Source of the DNA: Bacteroidota bacterium
GTDB lineage: Bacteria > Bacteroidota > Bacteroidia > UKL13-3
Assembly (NCBI GenBank): GCA_010027395.1
Contig: RGVD01000172.1
Coordinates: 1-5,644, forward strand
Length of the DNA stretch: 5,644 nucleotides
Direction: 5' to 3'
Shown here: positions 1-4,633 of the stretch, one piece after another
Numbering within the stretch: position 1 is the stretch's first letter
Layout of the letters: each line of letters opens with the position of its first letter
Made by a program: the position numbers and the translations under genes
Notes under the pieces: model-generated
What the model saw: only the letters and a program-made list of their open reading frames with translations
What the model was told of the DNA's origin: nothing
Databases searched by the model: none

Positions 1-383
1 CCTGTTAATTGCAATTTCAATCGCAAAAATACATTTTGACTAAGTGTATCAATACCTGTGCTATCAATACCTTTGAAAGTTTCATTGGTAATAAAAACCG
101 TGGGCACCATTTCTAAATGAGATGGAACAGGATCGTTGAAATAAACAGCCGAAGAAGGTTGTGGCTTACCATCTTCAAACACCACTTCGAAGAGTTTTAC
201 ATAAATCTTTTCGGTATCGGTTTTGGCTAAATTTAAGGAATCGGTTGAATTAAAAATAAAATTACCCGTCCAAAAATAGAAAGCATGTTTTCTGTCCGAG
301 TTATTTCCTGAGCCACTTTTACAAGCGGTTAGAAGAGATAACATGATCAAGAAAAGCGAAGAATAAAATATCGTTCTTTTCAT
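1..383 (-). CDS. Bacteroidota lipoprotein of unknown function, N-terminal part (runs off left edge)
   Basis: The visible 127 codons start at ATG 383-381 and continue out of the window without a stop. The N-terminus is a lipoprotein signal: K2-R3, a hydrophobic stretch at about residues 5-19, and a lipobox LTAC ending in Cys21, so the mature protein should be lipid-anchored in the envelope. After a polar SGSGNN linker comes an aromatic HAFYFWTGNF segment (residues 33-42), then IYVKLFEVVFEDG (60-72) and VPTVFITNE (93-101). I recall this arrangement from an uncharacterised Bacteroidota lipoprotein family, but I can assign no function. It follows the deacetylase by 34 nt on the same strand with no evident terminator, so it is probably the third gene of the polysaccharide operon. 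There is no clear ribosome binding site, as is usual in this phylum. A small internal duplication (GIDST/GIDTL) occurs at residues 105-114. Confidence 0.8.
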   Translation of the reverse strand, partial: MKRTIFYSSLFLIMLSLLTACKSGSGNNSDRKHAFYFWTGNFIFNSTDSLNLAKTDTEKIYVKLFEVVFEDGKPQPSSAVYFNDPVPSHLEMVPTVFITNETFKGIDSTGIDTLSQNVFLRLKLQLT

Positions 384-417
384 GTTGTAATGATAAATTT
401 GTTTGGTGAATTTGTGA

Positions 418-1455
418 TTATGATCTTGTAAAAATTGTTTTGCCTCTAAGTTTATTCACCCATTGAAATGCCAATAATGCTTTGATATAAACATCCATTT
501 CTATCAAACTGTTATCGCCATCAAACCTTTGTAGGGTATTGGGTTGAATATCTCTTTTTAGTTTCTGAGAGCCAAACATCAAATCTATTCCTCCTGCTTG
601 TTGCACCCCTTCAAAAAATTGATTTTTTATTTGCACATCCGTGAATGGAAAAGCAAAACTACTAAAAGGTAATCCATAAGTGTCCATCATAAACTTAGCA
701 GATCCATATGTTTCTGAAACCGCCTCCTCGTTGCTCAGTTTCCATAATTCGGGGTGATGGACAGTGTGACCACCCAAGTAAAATCCTTTGGCTTTTAAAT
801 CTTGCAATTGGGCACCTGTCATATATGGTTTCTCTTTTGCTAAATAGTCAACCCATGACAAATCTAAAACAGAAGCCAAACTATCCAAAACATGGCTTTG
901 CTTGTAGCTAATTTTCATAACTGCAAAAACAATATTACCATCAAAAATAGCATTGTTTTGCTTCAACACAGCCATTGCAGCATCCAAAGATTTACCGCTT
1001 TTTTGAAAACTCAAAACTTGTTCAACAATCAAACTGCTTTTATATCTGAAAAGCAAATCTTGGTTGTCAATAACAGAAGTATTAATAAAGAAAATTGCGG
1101 GCACACCTTTACGGAGTAAAATAGGCATGGCATTCTCATACACTTGTCTCAAACCATCATCAAAAGTAACTATAAAGGAATTTTCAGGTATGGCTTTTTT
1201 ATTAAGCACACAATCATATAAGGTATCTAAGCTTATAGGTTTAAGATGTTTCAATAGATGGTCTAAGTCATTTTCAAACTGCTTGGGAGTTTTTGATCCA
1301 TAAGGCATGAGGTGTTCTAAATGCAATAGCTTCTCAGCGGTAATGGCATGGTAAATGGGTATGAACAAGGTGTTTCCTTTGTTAAGTTGTAACAAGGGTT
1401 TAACGGGAAAAAGAGAGCAAGCGTTTAAGAGTAATTTCTTAGCTAAATGTGCCAT
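418..1455 (-). CDS. Polysaccharide deacetylase (NodB homology / carbohydrate esterase 4 type)
   Basis: The 345-residue protein has the CE4 NodB motifs in order. Motif 1 is TFDDG at 97-101; by family rule D99 is the catalytic base and D100 a metal ligand. Motif 2 is HTVHH at 230-234, with H230 and H234 as the metal-binding pair. A motif-3-like FAFPF lies at 267-271. An upstream FIPIYHAI segment (31-38) is the usual first strand of this branch. The family removes N- or O-acetyl groups from amino-sugar polymers or precursors. The spacing between motifs 1 and 2 (about 130 residues) is long and implies an inserted helical segment at about 130-215. No convincing signal peptide or membrane anchor is visible, so it may act in the cytoplasm. 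The start is 1 nt after the stop of the GT2 gene (TAA-G-ATG), which suggests translational coupling. The GT2-deacetylase pair resembles the PgaC/PgaB or IcaA/IcaB pairing in role only. Substrate unknown. Confidence 0.9.
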   Translation of the reverse strand: MAHLAKKLLLNACSLFPVKPLLQLNKGNTLFIPIYHAITAEKLLHLEHLMPYGSKTPKQFENDLDHLLKHLKPISLDTLYDCVLNKKAIPENSFIVTFDDGLRQVYENAMPILLRKGVPAIFFINTSVIDNQDLLFRYKSSLIVEQVLSFQKSGKSLDAAMAVLKQNNAIFDGNIVFAVMKISYKQSHVLDSLASVLDLSWVDYLAKEKPYMTGAQLQDLKAKGFYLGGHTVHHPELWKLSNEEAVSETYGSAKFMMDTYGLPFSSFAFPFTDVQIKNQFFEGVQQAGGIDLMFGSQKLKRDIQPNTLQRFDGDNSLIEMDVYIKALLAFQWVNKLRGKTIFTRS

Positions 1456-1456
1456 C

Positions 1457-1978
1457 TTATTCGTTGTACATATTTATCACCTCATCCAAATTAACTGCTT
1501 GCGTATGTTTGGTATGGGTATGACGTTTTGCTTTCTTGGTGCGGAACAAAGCAAACAATTGAAGCACCATAAAGATTGGCAATTGTGGTAGCGTTTTCCA
1601 TACACTGTCATCATAACCATATCGCACTTGTATCATTAAGAATGCAATGAGGAATATTATCATTGATACTAATAATGACCAAAACAAAACCGGTGATAAA
1701 AAGAAATTGATGGTTAAAAAAAATAAACTGGCTGGAAATAAAAGTACCAAAGGCGGTCGCATGTGGTTTAAGCCATAGTTAAATCTATCAAAATCTAGGT
1801 AGAATATACCTCTTTTCAAAGCCTTCATACCTAATTTGCAATATTTAAAATAACCAAACAGCCACTTGGCTCTTTGGGTTACCAAATCAGCTTTATCTGA
1901 AGTTTTTTCATCATATATGATGGCAAAGTTTGCATAAGGATTGAAGTTTTTTGTCAAAACCAGAGAAATAATGATCAA
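1457..1978 (-). CDS. GT2 glycosyltransferase, C-terminal fragment (QRAKW motif and membrane segments)
   Basis: The ATG at 1978 is probably not a genuine start, because the first ten or so codons overlap the catalytic fragment in another frame. Family-like sequence begins at NPYANFAIIYDEKTS (13-27). QRAKW at 35-39 matches the (Q/R)xxRW acceptor motif of processive GT2 enzymes with a conservative R-to-K change. Hydrophobic segments at about 77-93, 97-116 and 131-145 would form the C-terminal membrane part. The tail is basic and His-rich (KKAKRHTHTKHT, 148-159). It ends with TAA 1 nt before the deacetylase start. If translated alone it would have no catalytic site. Confidence 0.75.
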   Translation of the reverse strand: MIIISLVLTKNFNPYANFAIIYDEKTSDKADLVTQRAKWLFGYFKYCKLGMKALKRGIFYLDFDRFNYGLNHMRPPLVLLFPASLFFLTINFFLSPVLFWSLLVSMIIFLIAFLMIQVRYGYDDSVWKTLPQLPIFMVLQLFALFRTKKAKRHTHTKHTQAVNLDEVINMYNE

Positions 1979-2633
1979 AATTTATTTTCTTGAAAACCTC
2001 CAAATCGATAGCAAAGCCAAGACCCCACATAGCTGAAGAAAGACCTACTTTACCCCTACTGTATTTATCTATAAAGCTATAATAAATTTCATTGGCGGCA
2101 TCCATTCGAGCAGCAGATGTATTCAAGTTTTTGGCTTTAATTCTTCCTTGCACGCACTTATATCCTTTGTTAAAGTAATAGTTCATTACTTCAAGATAGC
2201 GAGGGTGCATCAAGTTATCGGCATCTAGAACAATAATATTATCATGCTTCCTAACAAAGCTATCAATGGCCAAACCAATAGATTTTGTTTTGGCATGTAA
2301 TGGTGGGTTTGGATAAATGATTTTTACAAATTCACCCTCAAGGTGGGAGAAGTCTTCTTTCACATCATCGCAAATCACATATAACACAAAATTCTTATAC
2401 GATTGCTTTTTTAATGAATCAACCAATGGCTCGATAAATAAGCCTTGTTGATGGGCAGTGGCAACTACGGCAAAATCATAAAGTTTACCACTGAAGCCTG
2501 TAATAAACTCTTCCTCCTTGAAATGCTTTATAGTCCACAATGAAGCAGCTAGAACAAAAGGAATTATTAGATAATAAACTAAAGGAAACTCAATGATTCC
2601 TAACAGAATTTTTAAAACAAGTAACCAATCCAT
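1911..2633 (-). CDS. GT2 glycosyltransferase, N-terminal/catalytic fragment
   Basis: This 240-codon frame holds a hydrophobic N-terminal segment at about residues 4-35 (membrane anchor), followed by the GT-A fold. VVATAHQQG (56-64) begins the nucleotide-sugar binding strand, ICDD lies at 87-90, KTKS at 115-118, and the DxD motif DAD at 137-139 binds the metal and sugar nucleotide. VQGRIKAKN (161-169) and GLSSAMWGLGFAI (197-209) are typical of processive GT2 synthases. GFDKK at 225-229 sits where the GED/TED catalytic-base motif normally lies, with D227 the likely counterpart. The last eight or so residues before the TGA at 1911-1913 read as out-of-frame sequence (SLCKLCHHI), so the natural protein did not end here. 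It is the first gene of the minus-strand operon. Confidence 0.8.
   Translation of the reverse strand: MDWLLVLKILLGIIEFPLVYYLIIPFVLAASLWTIKHFKEEEFITGFSGKLYDFAVVATAHQQGLFIEPLVDSLKKQSYKNFVLYVICDDVKEDFSHLEGEFVKIIYPNPPLHAKTKSIGLAIDSFVRKHDNIIVLDADNLMHPRYLEVMNYYFNKGYKCVQGRIKAKNLNTSAARMDAANEIYYSFIDKYSRGKVGLSSAMWGLGFAIDLEVFKKINFDHYFSGFDKKLQSLCKLCHHI
1934..1955 (-). other. Frame-disrupting lesion in the GT2 gene
   Basis: On the coding strand, GAC followed by six A and CTTCAATCCTTAT spans the point where the in-frame homology passes from the first to the second reading frame. To pass from one to the other, the ribosome would need to skip one base, or 3n+2 bases must have been lost from the DNA. The A6 run (1947-1952) is the obvious slippage site, while the short spacing to YANFAII favours a deletion of a few codons. 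Confidence 0.6.
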
Positions 2634-2651
2634 GAATTGTAGTTATTTGTG

Positions 2652-2684
2652 CAAATATGTATAAGTATCTTTGATTTTTGTCAA
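2652..2684 (-). promoter_or_regulatory. Candidate promoter for the GT2-deacetylase-lipoprotein operon
   Basis: Reading the minus strand, TTGACA (2684-2679) is followed after 17 nt by TACATATTTG (2661-2652). The latter resembles the Bacteroidota -7 element TAnnTTTG with altered spacing, and TTG fits the -33 element. This would place the transcript start about 10-15 nt upstream of the GT2 ATG at 2633. The match is imperfect, so this is a weak call. Confidence 0.35.
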
Positions 2685-2725
2685 TCACAAGCGGATGTGT
2701 AGTTAATACTTATCAATACAAGCGG
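2681..2725. repeat. Pair of near-identical direct repeats upstream of the GT2 operon (possible operator)
   Basis: TCAATCACAAGCGG (2681-2694) and TCAATACAAGCGG (2713-2725) differ by a single inserted base and start 32 nt apart, close to three helical turns. The first copy overlaps the TTGACA of the candidate promoter. Repeated sites on one DNA face at a promoter are typical of regulator binding, but there is no other evidence here. Confidence 0.35.
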
Positions 2726-2746
2726 GTTTATTATCTATTATTACAC

Positions 2747-3055
2747 TCAATCCAACTCCTCAAGCAAGGTGCGGAATGCAATAAACTTGTTTCCCCATTT
2801 GTTAAAAGAGTCGGCTTTAAGTGCAGGAGCAAACTCATTTACATACTTTTCGTAGTTGTCCATATGGCTCGCATAGTATTGTACAGCAAAGGTTTGACCT
2901 ACTTCATCATCTTGACGGGTATGTAGTTTCAGGAGTTTATAGTATTCAAACATGCCTGTATTCATCACATCCGGTAGGTGGGTCTCTTTCATCCATTGAA
3001 GCCAATCAGAGGCAATCTCGTCTTCCACATTTATAGTTACATTGTAAATTATCAT
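2747..3055 (-). CDS. DUF4286 family small protein
   Basis: I choose the ATG at 3055-3053, giving 102 residues, because family members begin with a MIIYNVTINVED-like strand. A longer frame from 3112 would add 19 residues not seen in the family as I know it. Recognisable segments are the start MIIYNVTINVED, then WLQWMKETHLPDVMNTGMF (about residues 18-36), a central FAVQYY strand, and a C-terminal KFIAFRTLLEE. The pattern suggests a ferredoxin-like alpha/beta fold of the dimeric alpha-beta barrel kind. No signal peptide or membrane segment is present, so it is cytosolic. Its function is unknown; DUF4286 proteins are widespread in Bacteroidota. It lies 113 nt upstream of the GT2 gene on the same strand and is divergent from the NTF2-like gene across a 115-nt gap. 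There is no Shine-Dalgarno sequence. Confidence 0.85.
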   Translation of the reverse strand: MIIYNVTINVEDEIASDWLQWMKETHLPDVMNTGMFEYYKLLKLHTRQDDEVGQTFAVQYYASHMDNYEKYVNEFAPALKADSFNKWGNKFIAFRTLLEELD

Positions 3056-3170
3056 AGTCTTGATATTAAATATTTCTTCAATCATAAAACATTCGTCAAA
3101 TAATTTCAGCATTGTTTATCTACATTTTAATTGCTTGTATAAAAAAACTATTATTGTCTAAAGAAAAGAA

Positions 3171-3617
3171 ATGATGAAAAATAGTAATCGTGTTTTGTTA
3201 TTGGCTATATGTCTCCTACTAGCCGCTCCTTTTGCCTTTCCACAAAAGCACCACAACCCTGATAGAGCGGCTATTTTGCAGGTGTTAAAAAAGCAACAAG
3301 CTGCATGGAACAATGGCAGTATCGATAGCTTTATGCTGGGCTATTGGAACTCTCCAGAACTGCGCTTTTTGAGCAAAAATGGCCTTCGTTATGGTTGGCA
3401 AACAGTAACTGATAATTACAAAAAAAACTATGATACCAAAGAAAAAATGGGTGAATTGGTGTTTGATATCGTTTCCACAGAATTGCTAAACAAAGAGAAT
3501 GCATTGGTGATAGGAAAATGGAAGGTAATTGCCAACAAAAACAGTGAAGGGTATTTTAGCCTTTGGTTTAAAAAAATAGGTGGAAAATGGTTGATAGTTT
3601 TAGATCATACGAGTTAA
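3171..3617 (+). CDS. Secreted NTF2-like protein (DUF4440 / SnoaL-like, YybH type)
   Basis: The 148-residue protein begins with a signal peptide: K3-N-S-N-R7, a hydrophobic core LLLAICLLLAAPFAF (about 9-23), and probable cleavage shortly before Q25. The mature part is a single NTF2-like cone fold. It shows an N-terminal helix ending in QQAAWNNGSIDSFMLGYWNS (42-61), then ELRFLS, a GW pair (G75-W76), a central strand ALVIGKW (111-117), and the C-terminal strands YFSLWFKKIGGKWLIVLDHTS (128-148). AWN-G-ID-F---YW--SPEL-F and the final DHTS are characteristic of the YybH/DUF4440 group, whose members are small ligand-binding or enzyme-like domains with mostly unknown substrates. The length is normal for a full domain plus signal. 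The ATGATG start gives two equivalent initiators two codons apart in numbering terms; I use the first. It is convergent with the pentein gene ending at 3683. Confidence 0.85.
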   Translation: MMKNSNRVLLLAICLLLAAPFAFPQKHHNPDRAAILQVLKKQQAAWNNGSIDSFMLGYWNSPELRFLSKNGLRYGWQTVTDNYKKNYDTKEKMGELVFDIVSTELLNKENALVIGKWKVIANKNSEGYFSLWFKKIGGKWLIVLDHTS

Positions 3618-3682
3618 AATAATTATGCAGTCTGAAGGAAATTCAGTTATAACAAAAAGATTGACATGAATTACTTTAACTT

Positions 3683-4603
3683 TTAATATATCATCATCTT
3701 CATACAAAACACGCTACCACCTGATTTCATAAATTCGCTGGTTTCGGTTTCGTAAATAGTGTATCCACATTGTTTCAAAGCTTCTAATGCATGAACACTT
3801 CCCTTTTGCAATATTGCTGCTTTCTTTCCATTCTTATCATTATGTATGACATGTGCATTTAAACAAAATGTGTTGATGGCTTCGCTCTTGGGGATGTAAA
3901 AAACCTTAGAAAATAGTTTTTCAATAATCTCTAATCCTTCAGCTGTAAAGGCTTCTCGGCAGAGCATGACTTCGCTTTCACTTAATGGAACAAAACATGT
4001 ATCCAAGTGATAAAAATTAGGGTTAGGTAATTCTAGCCTAATAATGGGCACTTGCAAAGTTTTAGATATTTCATCATACGCTTTTGGGTCGCTACGATGA
4101 CCATAGCCTCCATACAATAATTTTTTATGTGGATGTGGAATGGTGTCTCCCATTCCCTCAAACATTTTTGCTTCTTGCAAATGAATGGCTTGGTAACCCA
4201 AGGCGCTAAAATATGCTTCAAAAAAAGGTACTTCTTTTTGACGAGAAGGATGGCGCATTTTGCTAATCACCACCCTTTTGTCAAACCATGGGAAGGTCTG
4301 ATTGGCACAAAACACCATATCTTCACATCCAGCTGCCCCATCAATCACCATCACATCTTCTACTACTGCATCCGCTTTTAGTTGTAAGTAAATATCATGC
4401 AAACTCTGCCATTGTTGCCTAGCTAAATCTTTTTTTAGATTACCATTTTGCCCCAACATGTGCGTGTTCTTCACATCAATAATGTCAAAATAAGTTGGGC
4501 TGCACATAAGCACTTTCAAAGGTTCAGGTCTTGATTCTATGTCACTTACTTTGGTATTTTTATTTTCTGAATTGTAATTTTTAACATCTTTCTCTATGGA
4601 CAT
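3683..4603 (-). CDS. Guanidino-modifying (pentein) hydrolase, arginine dihydrolase / DDAH / amidinotransferase-like
   Basis: I start at ATG 4603-4601 (306 residues). The frame stays open to 4732, but that extension runs antisense through the signal peptide of the divergent gene and has no family likeness. Motifs of the pentein fold appear in order: VLMCSPTYFDI (31-41), the substrate-binding CEDMVFCANQ (93-102, D95), FEGMGD (148-153), GYGHRSD (166-172), YHLDTCF with the catalytic His199 (198-204), NTFCLNA (244-250), and GGSVFCM with the likely nucleophile Cys300. Family knowledge says such enzymes cleave or transfer the guanidino carbon of arginine, methylarginine or related compounds through a covalent Cys intermediate. 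The LMC-P-YFD start and YHLDTCF resemble the arginine dihydrolase (ArgZ-like) and dimethylargininase branches, but the substrate cannot be fixed here. There is no signal peptide, so it is cytoplasmic. It is head-to-head with a secreted pentein gene. Confidence 0.85.
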   Translation of the reverse strand: MSIEKDVKNYNSENKNTKVSDIESRPEPLKVLMCSPTYFDIIDVKNTHMLGQNGNLKKDLARQQWQSLHDIYLQLKADAVVEDVMVIDGAAGCEDMVFCANQTFPWFDKRVVISKMRHPSRQKEVPFFEAYFSALGYQAIHLQEAKMFEGMGDTIPHPHKKLLYGGYGHRSDPKAYDEISKTLQVPIIRLELPNPNFYHLDTCFVPLSESEVMLCREAFTAEGLEIIEKLFSKVFYIPKSEAINTFCLNAHVIHNDKNGKKAAILQKGSVHALEALKQCGYTIYETETSEFMKSGGSVFCMKMMIY

Positions 4604-4616
4604 ACTTGATATTTTA

Positions 4617-4633
4617 ATAGATTGCAAATCTAT
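4617..4633. promoter_or_regulatory. 17-bp perfect palindrome between the divergent pentein genes (candidate operator)
   Basis: ATAGATT-GCA-AATCTAT has 7-bp arms that are exact inverted copies with a 3-bp centre. It lies in the 28-nt gap and its right arm covers the first two bases of the plus-strand ATG at 4632. It also contains the minus-strand -7-like motif. Bound protein could therefore block both genes. It is a sequence observation only; no regulator gene is in the window. Confidence 0.4.
4624..4632 (-). promoter_or_regulatory. Bacteroidota -7 promoter element for the cytoplasmic pentein gene
   Basis: On the minus strand TAGATTTGC matches the TAnnTTTG consensus exactly and ends 21 nt before the ATG at 4603, implying a very short leader. 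No good TTTG appears at the -33 position; the region is T-rich (TTATTTTTTTT). It supports the short start of that gene over the extension to 4732. Confidence 0.4.

Larger units (their letters stand above)
1457..2633 (-). pseudogene. Membrane glycosyltransferase family 2, split by frameshift/internal deletion
   Basis: Two reading frames together make one processive-type GT2. The first (2633-1911) carries the N-terminal membrane segment and the catalytic core with its DAD metal site. The second (open back to 1978) carries the acceptor-side QxxRW-like motif and the C-terminal membrane segments. The second frame is +1 relative to the first. The switch must fall near 1934-1955, where GFDKK (first frame) meets YANFAIIYDEKTS (second frame). 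Dropping one A from the A6 run at 1947-1952 would restore a product of about 391 residues. However, from my memory of this family roughly 14 residues normally lie between the GFDK-like and Y-x-x-A-x-VYDEK segments, and here there are only about four. That points to a short out-of-frame deletion (about 29 nt would fit both spacing and frame). Without reads, a sequencing error or strain-specific mutation cannot be separated. The intact enzyme would polymerise a cell-surface glycan at the inner membrane. Confidence 0.8.

Noticed and set aside
708..1591. Several plus-strand open frames of 67-79 codons at 708-911, 892-1119, 1064-1303 and 1355-1591
   Set aside because: They lie antisense to the deacetylase and the GT2 end, overlap one another and show no domain-like composition. 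The opposite frames carry recognisable motifs.
1947..1955. Programmed -1 ribosomal frameshift at the A-rich run in the GT2 gene
   Set aside because: The downstream frame is +1, not -1, relative to the upstream one, and no stimulatory stem-loop is evident after the run.
2678..3036. Plus-strand frames at 2678-2926 and 2821-3036
   Set aside because: They are antisense to the DUF4286 gene, which has clear family sequence. Their translations are Cys/His/Tyr-rich and unconvincing.
3056..3112. Upstream start at 3112 for the DUF4286 protein
   Set aside because: The added 19 residues (MLKLFDECF...) precede the strand with which the family normally begins, and the ATG at 3055 gives the usual length of about 100 residues.
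3131..3156. Promoter for the NTF2-like gene (TTG at 3131 and TATTATTG at 3149-3156)
   Set aside because: The -7 match has one mismatch, the spacing is short and the leader would be under 15 nt. It is plausible but not supported enough to list.
3632..3646. CTGAA-GGAAA-TTCAG hairpin between the convergent genes as a bidirectional terminator
   Set aside because: The stem is only 5 bp and AT-rich, with no T run directly after it on either strand. It is too weak to call.
4033..4381. Minus frame 4033-4221 and plus frame 4127-4381
   Set aside because: Both lie inside the cytoplasmic pentein gene in other frames and have no recognisable content.
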